57,543 nt of DNA from Chitinophaga pinensis (GTDB taxonomy: Bacteria > Bacteroidota > Bacteroidia > UBA4408): NCBI GenBank assembly GCA_945872355.1, contig CAMBZU010000011.1:1-57543 (forward strand). Reading direction: 5' to 3'. The notes beneath the pieces were generated by a model. It did no database searches. It was not told where the DNA came from and saw only the letters and a list, made by a program, of their open reading frames with translations. A program made the position numbers and the translations under genes. Below, in pieces: positions 19,104 to 28,977 of the stretch; position 1 is the first letter of the stretch, and the number at the start of each line of letters is the position of its first letter.

Positions 19104-19901
19104 ATGATTCAAATAGTAAAGCAAAAGATGAAAATTAAAGAAATAAATAACAATGAAATTAATCGCGTATTCACATTGTTTTTCGCCTTTTTATTGAGTT
19201 TATCTTATAATTCTTTTGCACAAAAAAATGGTACTGGTGTTACACCAATTGTTGAGAGCATAGAACCTGATAGCAAACAGAAAAAAGAGATCGAAAAAAA
19301 TGATAATAAAGCAACAGATTTAAAATTAAAAGAAAATGTTGCAAATAATGTTTCAACAGCTAATGTGTGGAGTGATTATAAAATGGCTATTCAAGAAGGA
19401 GCAGCATTAAAATTTAATATAAACATCGATTCCCTGTATCAAAGTTATGCTGCTCAAAGATTTTTTGTAAGCGATGATGAGTCAGAAATATTTCAAGTAA
19501 AAATTATTCCAAACGCTGCCCTAGTGCGTTTGCTTAATACTGATACCATTTTATATCGCTACATTAAAGTGCAAAATATTTTGTTCTCATCTTTAACCGT
19601 GTCTAGCAATAAAATTGCAATTCAAACAAAAAAATTCTTTCCTGTTATAGCAGATTTGTCCAAAGACTTTAAAATTACCACTTTTCAATTGTTTAATAAT
19701 GTATTTCCGCCAGTATTGGTAGGTAAGCCAGAAATTAATCTTACTTATTATCAAAGATTAATTGATAATTACTTTACGAGTAATCCAGAAGTTATCTATT
19801 ACTGCAGTAATGACTTTTTAAAAATGCTAGTAAAAAAACAATATGCATTAATGTATAGCTTGCATAAAGAAAGTTCAAATGCAGTAAAAGCAACTAACTA
19901 A
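19104..19901 (+). CDS. Hypothetical secreted protein
   Basis: Not recognised. A hydrophobic segment FTLFFAFLLSLSYNSFA near residues 24-40 is a signal peptide; cleavage would follow SFA-Q. Met9 (19128) is an equally good start. After a charged linker (SKQKKEIEKNDNK) comes a folded region of about 170 residues with no motif I know; no cysteines stand out. It precedes the giant GEVED gene on the same strand by about 150 bases, shares the promoter at 18984-19014, and may be co-expressed with it. A partner role in export or surface attachment is only a guess. Confidence 0.6.
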   Translation: MIQIVKQKMKIKEINNNEINRVFTLFFAFLLSLSYNSFAQKNGTGVTPIVESIEPDSKQKKEIEKNDNKATDLKLKENVANNVSTANVWSDYKMAIQEGAALKFNINIDSLYQSYAAQRFFVSDDESEIFQVKIIPNAALVRLLNTDTILYRYIKVQNILFSSLTVSSNKIAIQTKKFFPVIADLSKDFKITTFQLFNNVFPPVLVGKPEINLTYYQRLIDNYFTSNPEVIYYCSNDFLKMLVKKQYALMYSLHKESSNAVKATN

Positions 19902-20047
19902 AATATTTATACAACTTAATTATAAACAATAAACAAACACCTATGACAAAAAAAGAGAAACTTCTCAAACACCCTCCTTGAGCGGAGCCAAATACGCATA
20001 TTTAAATGCATAGTTAACCCAAAATTTAATAACTAAAATCAAATAAA

Positions 20048-23000
20048 ATGAAACAAAAAACAATTACAAACAAAAAAAGTAGCCTAATGCTGCGTTTTTT
20101 GTATTTGGCGTTTTTGGCCATTGTGCTTCAAATTCCAAATGCAAGTGCGCAAATTAGCTACACTGCCAATTTTAATGCCAACTCCATTGGTTGGTCGGGT
20201 AACATAACACGTACCACCTCCACTCTCGGTTGCGGTTCTGCAGGTATGAGACGTAACTTGTATGGTGGTGCTACCTCAGGTAACATGGTTAGTCCAGCTT
20301 TAACAGGCAATAACTTAGGTCAAATTACAGTAACCTATAAATACAAATGTGCCGTTTGGAGCGCTAATACTGTTGCTCAAAATCCTTGGGGCAGCTTTAA
20401 TGTGCAAGTTGGTGCTAGTGCAACGGGTCCTTGGACAACTGTTGCAACAGTGAGTCAAGAAACTCAAACTGGTACTTGTATCACTAAAACGCACACCTTT
20501 AGCGCTCCTGCAGGTGTTAACATTTATCTTAAGTGGGATGCATTTTGGTCTTCAGGCGATTATTACATCAACTTTGATGATGTAGTGGTTACGCAAGGGG
20601 TGCCACCTTCAAATTGTTCTGGCGCGCCTGCTAATGGTGCGGCTGCAATTAACACAGCAAGTGGATGTCCAAATACAAATTTTAATTTATCGGCTACAGG
20701 CCTAACAAGTGGTGCTTCTGGTATTTCATTTCAATGGCAATCAGCAACAGCGGTTGGTGGCCCTTATTCTAATATTCCTTTAGCTACTGCTGCAACTTTA
20801 ACCACTCAAACTGCTACAACTACTTTTTATAGAATTGTTACAACATGTTCTTTCAGTGGTTTAACTGGTACAAGTACGCCAATTTCATACTCGGTATCGG
20901 GTGGTCTTTGTGGTTGTGGTACTTATCCTGCTGTTTATGCATCAAATGGGTTTGACGAAGATATTACTAATGTAGCCGTTGGAAGTATGAACAATTCTTC
21001 AAATTGTGCTGTTGTAGCGCCAGGTCCTGGCTCTTTGTTGAACAGATATGGTAACTATACAGGTATAGCTGGTCCATCAGAAGCACAAGGTAATACTGTT
21101 TCATTTAGTTTAACGCAAACTACATGTGGCGGTAACTATGGTGATTTAATGCAAATTTATGTTGACTGGAATCAGAATGGTGCTTTTGAAATTGGCGAAC
21201 AAGCTTATACAGAACCTGCTGCTGTTAACGGTAATCGTACAGTTACTGGTTCTTTTAATGTGCCATTTACTGCTTTAGCAGGAACTACCAGAATGCGTGT
21301 AGTTTGTGTTGAAGGTGGTATCTCAACTGTAAACTATGCTTCTACTGCTTATACTTATGGTGAAACTGAAGATTATTGCTTTGCTGTAACTGCAGCTCCT
21401 GCATGTACTGGTGCTCCAAATCCAGGTAATTCTTTATCTACATTAGCAGCTGTTTGTCCTAACACACCTTTTACCTTAAGTATACAAACTCCGCAAGTTG
21501 GTACTGGCTTAACTTTCCAATGGCAAACAGGTCCTTCAGTGGTTGGCCCATGGACTAATATTGCTGGTGCTACTAACTCAACTCGTGTAATAGCAAGCCA
21601 AACTACTACTACTTACTATCGTTGTTATATTGAATGTTCAGGTACTCCTGGACCAAGCAATCCTGTATTAGTTACACAAAATCCTGCTACAGCTTGCTAT
21701 TGTATTCCAGTTACAAATTTTGGTTGTACAGATGGTGACGTTATTGCTCGCGTAATTTTAAACACCTTAGATAATAATTCAGGTACTGGATGTCCTTCAG
21801 GTCTTGCAGGTTATTCAGATTATACTGGAAATGCATTATTAACTACTTCTTTAGCTGCTGCCTCTAGTTATGGATTAACAGTTTATGCTGGTCAATATCC
21901 CGAAGGTTATGCTGCATGGATAGATTATAATGATGATGGTGTATTTGATAATGCAACTGAAAGAATTGGTTACTCTGCTGGTCAAGTTGCTGGTTCTGGT
22001 TCAGTTGGTGTATTGGGTGGTAATGCAACCTTCTCAATCTCATTATCTTGTACTCCTCCTGCAGGAGTGCATCGTTTAAGAGTAAGAGCAATGTATTTTA
22101 CAGATGGTATTTTCGTTACGCCTTGTGCTAACAACTTTTATGGCGAAATTGAAGATTATTTAATCACAATTACTGCTGCTCCTGCTTGTCCTCCTGCTGG
22201 TGCGCTTACAGCTAATTCTGCTGGTACAGTTGCTAACCTAACTTGGCCGCAAAACTGCTCAGTAGCAACTAATTATGATTTTGAATATGGTCCTGTTGGT
22301 TTCACTTTAGGAACTGGTACGCAGCTTCTTAATCAACCTGTTACTGTTGCTTTAGGTAACGGAAGTTATTCACTTGCTGGTTTGCCTTTAGGTGATTATG
22401 CTGTTTATTTCCGTGCAAATTGTGGTGGTGGTAATTTTAGTTCATGGTCGGCAACGCCTGCTACGTTCACCATTGGATTTTGCCCAGTTACTACAAGCGC
22501 TGGTGGTTATGGTTTAACTAGTTTTTCAACTACCCTTGGTGCTACAAACATCACTAGTAACACTGGTTATGGCGTTGCGCCTTCAGGTTATAGCAATTAC
22601 ACTGCATCGCAAGTGGTAACACAATATGCTACTGGTGCCATTAACTTTACTTCAAATGATGGTGGTCAATATAATGTATTCCACATTTGGGTAGATTGGA
22701 ATGGTGATCTTGACTTTGCTGATGTTGGTGAAAAAGTGTATACCAATCACTCTTATCTAAATATCAATACAGGAACAATTACAGTTCCTGCTGGTACTGC
22801 ACCTGGTTTAAAAAGAATGCGTGTAAGATCTGATTTTAGCACAACTTATGATCAACAACCTTGTGGTAACATGCCAAGTGGTGAAACAGAAGATTATGGC
22901 TTTTTGGTAACTCCTGCACCTACATGTTTCCCTCCAACTGCCTTAGTAGCAACATCAATTTTCCCTGGTACTACAGCTAATATTTCATGGGCTGTGCCAA

Positions 23001-26000
23001 CCTTAGGAAATGCACCTGTGTTTTATGAGTATGTTGTAAACACAACAGCTGCTGATCCAGTAGGAGCAGGAATGCAAGTTCCTAGTAACTCAGTATTGGC
23101 CGTTGCAACTGTACAAAACGTAATCAATTACTTACATGTTAGAACAGATTGCGATGGTTTAGGTACTGATTACAGTATTTGGGTAACTTATGCTTTCCAA
23201 GCAGGATATTGTGATGCCACATCATCAGTTAGTAATGTAAACTACATTTCTAATGTTACTACCTTAAGTGCATCAGTTAACATTAATAACGTATCAACAT
23301 TTACGGCAGGTGGTTATGAAGACTATTCTGCATCTCCAAATATTACAGCTTACCCTGGAACTACATTTGGATTCACAGCAGATCTTCAAGCTCCTGTAGC
23401 TGTTGGATTTAATGTTTGGATTGACTATAATCAAGACCTAGACTTTGCTGATGCTGGCGAAAATGTGTTAACTTCAACAGGATTTCAATATACTGGAGTT
23501 CCTTTCCCTTATCAAAATACCATAACAGTTCCTTTAGGTACACCTGCAGGAAGTTATAGAGTGCGTTGTAGAGTAACTAACAACCCTATTACTATGCCAG
23601 CTTGTGGTGGTATTAATCAAGGTGAAACAGAAGATTACACTTTAGTAGTTATTCCAATTCCTAATTGTAGTGCTGCAGTGTATTCAAGTACATACACTAC
23701 TACTAGTAATTTACCATTGGTTTGTACAGGTCAATCAATATTATTGAACATTGCGCCTGAACCTCCTATTGCTACAGGTATCACTTACGATTTGCAATTT
23801 GCAACTAATATTGGTGGTCCGTATACTACCCAACAAACCCAAGCAAACAGCGACTTTACAGTTGCGATCCCTGCTAACGGCTATTATAAAGTTAGAGTTT
23901 TGTGTAATGGTTCACCAATTACTGCAACGTTTACTCCGGCTTCTGTAAGTATCAGTAATCCTGCTATTACTTCAGTTACTGGTGCTTCTCAATGTGGTCC
24001 TGGTGCATTAACTTTAGGTGCAACTAACACACCTCCTGCTTCTACTATTAAGTGGTATGCTGGTCCGGTTGGTGGTGCTCCTTTAGCATCTGGTCCTTCA
24101 TTTACAACTCCTGGTATCACTACTTCTACAACTTATTATGCGCAAGCAGAAAATGTTATTGCTACTACTGATATTGGTGCAAATCCAGGTGCTACAACAA
24201 TTAACAACAGTACACCATATACTTCGTTCTGGGAAAGTTCTCGTTCATACTACATGGTTAAAAAATCTGAGTTATTGCTTGCTGGTTTACAAGCAGGTGA
24301 ACTTACAAGCTTAGGTTTTGATGTATCATCTACAGGTGATTTTGGTCAGTTAGACTTTAAAATTAGTATAGCGCACACAAGTGCAACTAACTTAGATGCT
24401 GGTATGACAACTGCAAATACAGGTTTTACAGATGTTTATACTTCTCCTAATGTTGCTCCACCTTCAATTGGTTGGGAAGTGTATAACTTCTCTACCCCTT
24501 TCACATGGAATGGAAATGATAACATTATTGTGTCTGTTTGTCATAATAGCGTTGGTTGTGGTGGAACTTGCTGGGGTACTAACTCTGGTGTAAGAGTTAC
24601 TCAAACACCTTACAACTCTGTATGTGGTATTTACAATGATGGAACTAACATATGTGGCGCAACCGTTGGTGGTAATACAACAACGCCTAACAAGCTACGT
24701 CCTAACTTGCGTTTTGGTGGTGCTATCTCAGCTTGTAATAGTCCAAGAGTAGCTGTTACTGCTGCAATTTTAAATAATCCACAATTAACAGTTCCTGCTG
24801 ATGCACTATTTGCTCCAACGATTTTTGCCTTTACTCCAATCCCTGTAATTGCAAGTTCTTCAACAGGTGGTGCTACTGTTACTTATCCGCAAAGCGCAGG
24901 CTTATATGTTGATAATGTAACTAGTGCTTTATCACCTGCTGGTACTGATGTTAATGGTGTAACATTATATGCTGCTCCTTTAAGCACTACAACTTATAGT
25001 GTGCAAGCTATTTCTACAGATGGTTGTATTGTAACAGGATCTTATACAATTACAGTTGATGCTTCTGGTATTCCAAACAATTTATGTGGTGGATCTGTTA
25101 TTCCAGTAAACAATGCTATAGTTTACACTACTGTTAACACCTTAGGTGCTACTCCTGGTATTGGTTTCCCTTGTGGTCCATTGGCTAACCAAATTTGGTT
25201 AAAAGCTAAGGTTCCTGCTTCAGGTGAAATTCATGTGGTTACTAAGAAAAACGGGGTAAACTTAACTGACGTTACTGCTACCAATGTTGCTTTATTTTAT
25301 ACTGCAGGTTCTAGTTGTACGCCAATACCTAATAACGTTGGTTGTAACACAAATGGTGGTGCTGGTGAATTTTCATACGTATCTTATGATGGTATGACTC
25401 CTGGTGATACTTGCTATATCCGTTTATCTGGTACTAGCACTGCAGCTGTTCCAAATGGTCTTTTCAAAATTGCTGTAACAAGTCATTTAATTTGGACTGG
25501 TGCTAATGGCGATGACTTTAATAATCCTGCAAACTGGCAAGATGGAGATGCTACTTCTTCAACTGTTCCAACACTTTCAAGATCTATTTTAGTTCCTATT
25601 GCTACTATCAAACCTAAATTGTATGCAAATAGCAATGTTAAAGGTGTTAATTTGCAAGGTGCTTCTCCATATTTTGCATCTAATGGCATTGATTTAAATG
25701 CATTTACATTAAATGTTAAAGGAAACTGGAATGTTGGTCCTGTTGCTTCTGCTACAGCAAACTTTACCTGCAATGGTACAGTTGCTTTCAACGGTACAGG
25801 TACTACACCACAATTAATTACTGGTAAAACTACTTTCGGTAACTTAACTACCAATAATACAGTTGGCGGTGTTCAAGCAAATGCTGCAACTGGTGTAACA
25901 TGTGTATTAACTCCATTAGGAGGTACATTTAATGCCAATGGTAACTTAATTTTGAAGTCAACTGCTGCTAACACAGCTGCTTTAGTTGCGCCTTCAGCTG

Positions 26001-27886
26001 GTACAATTAGTGGTAACGTTTCTGTTGAACGTAAAATAGGTACTACACCAGGTTATCACTACCTTTCTTCTGCAGTTTCTGGTGCTACAGTAAATAACAC
26101 TGTAACTGGCTGGAGAGATGATTTTACAATCAATGCAGCGATTGATGGTCAAGCGTTTATTCCAGGTAACATTTATACAACCTTACCTACTGTTTGGGAG
26201 TATGATGAAACAAATGCAAACCCTAACCCTGATTACGGTTGGATAGGTGCTACTGGTACTACGGATAACATTACTCCATTAAAAGGTTTTGCTTGTATTG
26301 TTCCTTCAAATGTTACAGTTGACGTTTTAGGTTCATTAAACAACAACATCATCCCAGGAGGTTTTACAATTACCAGACAATCTGATGGATTGAACATGGT
26401 TGGTAATCCTTATGCTTCACCAATTTCTTGGAGTGCATTTAGAGGATTAGCTTCAAATACTAGTGCATTATCTACCTCAGGATATAAAGCATTTATCACT
26501 ACAGGTGGTTATGCTGGATCTTATGGTACATATAATGGTACTATTGGTTCACCAGCTTCACTTACAGATAAGATTGCTTCTTCTCAATCATTCTTGGTTG
26601 AGTGTTTACCGCCTTCTGCAATTATCAATTCACTTAATACTGTGCGTTTAGTTACTGCAGCTGATGTTACTGCTACTTTCTTTAGTGGTTACAACGCAGT
26701 ACCTGATATGATCCGTATGGAAGTTCAAGGTAATGGAAGTGCTAGCGAAATGGTAGTTTATTTTGATGCTTCTTCAGTAGATGCATACAACGGTAACTAC
26801 GATTCAAGAACAGTTTTTGCTCCAGTTGCTGGCGTACCTACAATTTACTCAACAGTTGAAAACAATAACCTTGCTATCAACGTAATGGGTCAATTAAACT
26901 TAGACAAAGTAGTTCCAATGGGTGTTAAAATCCAAACAGCTGGTACTTATAACTTAGTTGCTACAGATATGACAAGTTTTGCTCCATCTGTAATTGCTTA
27001 CTTAGAAGATACACAAGCAGGAACAATGACTAATTTACGTACTAACCCATCTTACAGTGTTTCATTACCTGTAGGTGAAATCAACAATCGTTTCTTCTTA
27101 CATTTCCACCCAGCGGTAGAATTGAATGCAATTAACGAAACTTGTGCAGGTAACGATGGTAAATTAATCATTAACTACCCTACTTCTAACACTGTAAACG
27201 TTGTTATTAAAAATGCTAACGGAAACGTAGTAAATTCTCAAAACAACTTAACAGGTTTAGTAACTATCAACAACTTAGTTGCTGGTAATTATGTAGCTGA
27301 AATGACTTTTGGTGTAGCTCCAAACACTTACACAACTTCTGACTACTTTACAGTAGCTGGTGGAAATGCAGTGTATGCTAACCTAAGCGCTAGTGCAACT
27401 ACAGTTGATATGAATGCAAACACTACAGTTAACTTTACAGCTACTGCACAAGGTGCAACAAGCTTTAACTGGAACTTTGGTGATGGTACTGTTGTAACTA
27501 ACGGTGCTGCTAACATGTCGCATACATTTGCGCAAGCAGGTACTTACAATGTAACCTTCGAAGCTAGCAACGGAATTTGTAATACAGTAGCTACTACAAC
27601 AGTAGAGGTTACAAATGCTACAGGTTTAGTTGCTGTTGCTAACAGTAACTTACAAGTTATTGGTGCAGGAAGCAAAGTAACAGTACGTTTTGGTAACAAA
27701 ATGGAAGGTACAGGAAACATCGAAGTAATCAATATGTTAGGCGAGGTAGTTGCTCATCTTGACAATGTATCAATGAAAGGCACAAGAGAAATCGAAATGT
27801 CAAGCATTGCTGCTGGTCAATACATGGTGAAAATTACTAACAACAGCAAATTGTATACTGAGAAGGTTTACTTAAGCCGTCAATAG
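20048..27886 (+). CDS. Giant GEVED/PKD-domain T9SS-secreted surface protein
   Basis: 2612-residue predicted surface or matrix protein. A signal peptide (about 15-36, ending in ASA-Q) is followed by an N-terminal beta-sandwich. Four GEVED modules are marked by GETEDY at about 438, GEIEDY at 698, GETEDY at 945 and GETEDY at 1192, each preceded by a VDWNxD or IDYNxD Ca-binding-like strand. Ig-like linkers (FQWQ, PGPSNP) separate them. Later parts include LRPNLRFGG, a GYHYLSS region, and a PKD domain with WNFGDG near 2473. The C-terminus is a T9SS sorting domain (IEVINMLGEVVAHL...GQYMVKI). Codon choice is strongly skewed to GGT, ACT, GCT and TTA, as in highly expressed genes. Two hairpins follow the stop. 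Confidence 0.92.
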   Translation: MKQKTITNKKSSLMLRFLYLAFLAIVLQIPNASAQISYTANFNANSIGWSGNITRTTSTLGCGSAGMRRNLYGGATSGNMVSPALTGNNLGQITVTYKYKCAVWSANTVAQNPWGSFNVQVGASATGPWTTVATVSQETQTGTCITKTHTFSAPAGVNIYLKWDAFWSSGDYYINFDDVVVTQGVPPSNCSGAPANGAAAINTASGCPNTNFNLSATGLTSGASGISFQWQSATAVGGPYSNIPLATAATLTTQTATTTFYRIVTTCSFSGLTGTSTPISYSVSGGLCGCGTYPAVYASNGFDEDITNVAVGSMNNSSNCAVVAPGPGSLLNRYGNYTGIAGPSEAQGNTVSFSLTQTTCGGNYGDLMQIYVDWNQNGAFEIGEQAYTEPAAVNGNRTVTGSFNVPFTALAGTTRMRVVCVEGGISTVNYASTAYTYGETEDYCFAVTAAPACTGAPNPGNSLSTLAAVCPNTPFTLSIQTPQVGTGLTFQWQTGPSVVGPWTNIAGATNSTRVIASQTTTTYYRCYIECSGTPGPSNPVLVTQNPATACYCIPVTNFGCTDGDVIARVILNTLDNNSGTGCPSGLAGYSDYTGNALLTTSLAAASSYGLTVYAGQYPEGYAAWIDYNDDGVFDNATERIGYSAGQVAGSGSVGVLGGNATFSISLSCTPPAGVHRLRVRAMYFTDGIFVTPCANNFYGEIEDYLITITAAPACPPAGALTANSAGTVANLTWPQNCSVATNYDFEYGPVGFTLGTGTQLLNQPVTVALGNGSYSLAGLPLGDYAVYFRANCGGGNFSSWSATPATFTIGFCPVTTSAGGYGLTSFSTTLGATNITSNTGYGVAPSGYSNYTASQVVTQYATGAINFTSNDGGQYNVFHIWVDWNGDLDFADVGEKVYTNHSYLNINTGTITVPAGTAPGLKRMRVRSDFSTTYDQQPCGNMPSGETEDYGFLVTPAPTCFPPTALVATSIFPGTTANISWAVPTLGNAPVFYEYVVNTTAADPVGAGMQVPSNSVLAVATVQNVINYLHVRTDCDGLGTDYSIWVTYAFQAGYCDATSSVSNVNYISNVTTLSASVNINNVSTFTAGGYEDYSASPNITAYPGTTFGFTADLQAPVAVGFNVWIDYNQDLDFADAGENVLTSTGFQYTGVPFPYQNTITVPLGTPAGSYRVRCRVTNNPITMPACGGINQGETEDYTLVVIPIPNCSAAVYSSTYTTTSNLPLVCTGQSILLNIAPEPPIATGITYDLQFATNIGGPYTTQQTQANSDFTVAIPANGYYKVRVLCNGSPITATFTPASVSISNPAITSVTGASQCGPGALTLGATNTPPASTIKWYAGPVGGAPLASGPSFTTPGITTSTTYYAQAENVIATTDIGANPGATTINNSTPYTSFWESSRSYYMVKKSELLLAGLQAGELTSLGFDVSSTGDFGQLDFKISIAHTSATNLDAGMTTANTGFTDVYTSPNVAPPSIGWEVYNFSTPFTWNGNDNIIVSVCHNSVGCGGTCWGTNSGVRVTQTPYNSVCGIYNDGTNICGATVGGNTTTPNKLRPNLRFGGAISACNSPRVAVTAAILNNPQLTVPADALFAPTIFAFTPIPVIASSSTGGATVTYPQSAGLYVDNVTSALSPAGTDVNGVTLYAAPLSTTTYSVQAISTDGCIVTGSYTITVDASGIPNNLCGGSVIPVNNAIVYTTVNTLGATPGIGFPCGPLANQIWLKAKVPASGEIHVVTKKNGVNLTDVTATNVALFYTAGSSCTPIPNNVGCNTNGGAGEFSYVSYDGMTPGDTCYIRLSGTSTAAVPNGLFKIAVTSHLIWTGANGDDFNNPANWQDGDATSSTVPTLSRSILVPIATIKPKLYANSNVKGVNLQGASPYFASNGIDLNAFTLNVKGNWNVGPVASATANFTCNGTVAFNGTGTTPQLITGKTTFGNLTTNNTVGGVQANAATGVTCVLTPLGGTFNANGNLILKSTAANTAALVAPSAGTISGNVSVERKIGTTPGYHYLSSAVSGATVNNTVTGWRDDFTINAAIDGQAFIPGNIYTTLPTVWEYDETNANPNPDYGWIGATGTTDNITPLKGFACIVPSNVTVDVLGSLNNNIIPGGFTITRQSDGLNMVGNPYASPISWSAFRGLASNTSALSTSGYKAFITTGGYAGSYGTYNGTIGSPASLTDKIASSQSFLVECLPPSAIINSLNTVRLVTAADVTATFFSGYNAVPDMIRMEVQGNGSASEMVVYFDASSVDAYNGNYDSRTVFAPVAGVPTIYSTVENNNLAINVMGQLNLDKVVPMGVKIQTAGTYNLVATDMTSFAPSVIAYLEDTQAGTMTNLRTNPSYSVSLPVGEINNRFFLHFHPAVELNAINETCAGNDGKLIINYPTSNTVNVVIKNANGNVVNSQNNLTGLVTINNLVAGNYVAEMTFGVAPNTYTTSDYFTVAGGNAVYANLSASATTVDMNANTTVNFTATAQGATSFNWNFGDGTVVTNGAANMSHTFAQAGTYNVTFEASNGICNTVATTTVEVTNATGLVAVANSNLQVIGAGSKVTVRFGNKMEGTGNIEVINMLGEVVAHLDNVSMKGTREIEMSSIAAGQYMVKITNNSKLYTEKVYLSRQ

Positions 27887-27897
27887 TAGATTAACAT

Positions 27898-27921
27898 AAG
27901 GATAGGCTTTCGTCTATCCTT
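27898..27921 (+). terminator. Perfect hairpin after giant gene
   Basis: AAGGATAG pairs perfectly with CTATCCTT around the loop GCTTTCGT. It lies 11 bases after the stop codon and lacks a long T run. It may protect the 3' end or act with the terminator that follows. Confidence 0.6.
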
Positions 27922-27929
27922 AATTAAAC

Positions 27930-27967
27930 AAGCCCCGGAGATGCAAATCTTCGGGGCTTTGTTTTTT
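27930..27967 (+). terminator. Rho-independent terminator after giant gene
   Basis: AAGCCCCGGAGAT pairs with ATCTTCGGGGCTT (13 bp with one G-U) around the tetraloop GCAA. It is followed by TGTTTTTT. This is a strong GC stem in an AT-rich context. Confidence 0.92.
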
Positions 27968-27999
27968 GTAAGAATTTTCGCAGCCATTGAGTCACCTCA

Positions 28000-28572
28000 A
28001 ATTTCACTCTGAGCGCAAATGTCACTCTGAGCGCAGCGAATGAGTCACCTAAAATGTCACTCTGAGCATAGCGAATGAGTCCTAAGCGCAATGGTAAACA
28101 TGCTCATAAGAACCTCTCAGTTCCAATTAAGCACGCAAAGATGCTTCGCTTTGCTCAGCATGACATTCGTTGTAGCTTAGTATGACATTCGTTTTCCAAT
28201 GTCACTCTGAGCGCAGCGAATGAGTCCTAAGCGCAATGCATACAATGCTCATAAGAACCTCTAAGCTCCAATTAATCACGCAGAGATGCTTCGCTTTGCT
28301 CAGCATGACATTTCGTTTTCCAATGTCACTCTGAGCGCAGCGAATGAGTCCTAAGCGCAATGTATACAATGCTCATAAGAAGCTATCAGCTCCAATTAAA
28401 CACGCAGAGATGCTTCGCTTTGCTCAGCATGACATTTCGTTTTCAAATGTCACTCTGAGCAAAGCGAATGAGTCCTAAGCGCTATGTATACAATGCTCAT
28501 AAGAAGCTATCAGCTCCAATTAAACACGCAGAGATGCTTCGCTTCGTTCAGCATGACATTTGGCTCAGCATG
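28000..28572. repeat. Tandem array of ~124-bp palindromic units, left part
   Basis: Units begin with TGTCACTCTGAGCGCAGCGA at 28055, 28200, 28324 and 28448 (spacings 145, 124, 124), with short truncated copies from about 28000. Each unit ends with an arm such as TTCGCTTTGCTCAGCATGAC, an imperfect reverse complement of its start, so each could fold into a long hairpin. The middle (GAGTCCTAAGCGCAATG, TGCTCATAAGAA) is conserved too. Confidence 0.93.
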
Positions 28573-28619
28573 ACTTCGTTGTAAAAACTTCAATTTCGCA
28601 AAAGTTTAAATTATTTACA

Positions 28620-28627
28620 TATTTTTG
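28620..28627 (+). promoter_or_regulatory. -7 element before GIY-YIG gene
   Basis: TATTTTTG is an exact TAnnTTTG match, 22 bases before the chosen ATG. No good TTTG at -33 is seen, so this is tentative. Confidence 0.4.
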
Positions 28628-28648
28628 AATACGAAACAAATTATACAG

Positions 28649-28963
28649 ATGAGGCCATATAGAGAACATAATTACTTTGTATATATTCTTACAAATCAAA
28701 CAAAAAAAGTATTGTACACTGGCGTTACAAACAATTTGAAACGAAGGCTGTCTGAACATCAAAAAGAATCAGAAACTACTAAGAAATCTTTTGCTGGAAA
28801 GTACAATTGCATTTACTTAGTTTATTTTGAACACCATCAGTTGATTTTACAAGCGATTGATCGTGAAAAGCAAATTAAAGGATGGCTGCGTGGTAAAAAA
28901 GTAGCATTAATAGAAGAATTCAATCCCGATTGGAAATTTTTAAATGATTCTTTAGAAGATTAA
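28649..28963 (+). CDS. GIY-YIG nuclease family protein inside repeat array
   Basis: 104-residue single-domain GIY-YIG nuclease. The motif appears as VYI (11-13) and YTG (23-25), followed by NNLKRRLSEH with the conserved Arg, a His-rich strand (YFEHHQ) and the catalytic-Glu region DREKQIKGW. The C-terminus ALIEEFNPDWKFL is typical of this family in Bacteroidota. I chose ATG 28649 because it directly precedes the first strand; an upstream TTG at 28625 would overlap the -7 element. The gene sits between two blocks of the 124-bp repeat. The family is probably a DNA endonuclease; its biological role is unknown. Confidence 0.88.
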   Translation: MRPYREHNYFVYILTNQTKKVLYTGVTNNLKRRLSEHQKESETTKKSFAGKYNCIYLVYFEHHQLILQAIDREKQIKGWLRGKKVALIEEFNPDWKFLNDSLED

Positions 28964-28977
28964 AGTGATTATATTCT

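Noticed and set aside
19943..19981. 12-residue frame MTKKEKLLKHPP before the giant gene
   Set aside because: It could be a leader peptide or a toxin-gene scrap, but it is too short to distinguish from chance and has no attenuator-like hairpin after it.
25483..25854. 123-codon frame on the minus strand within the giant gene
   Set aside because: It mirrors the biased codons of the plus-strand gene and has no start signals or recognisable domain.
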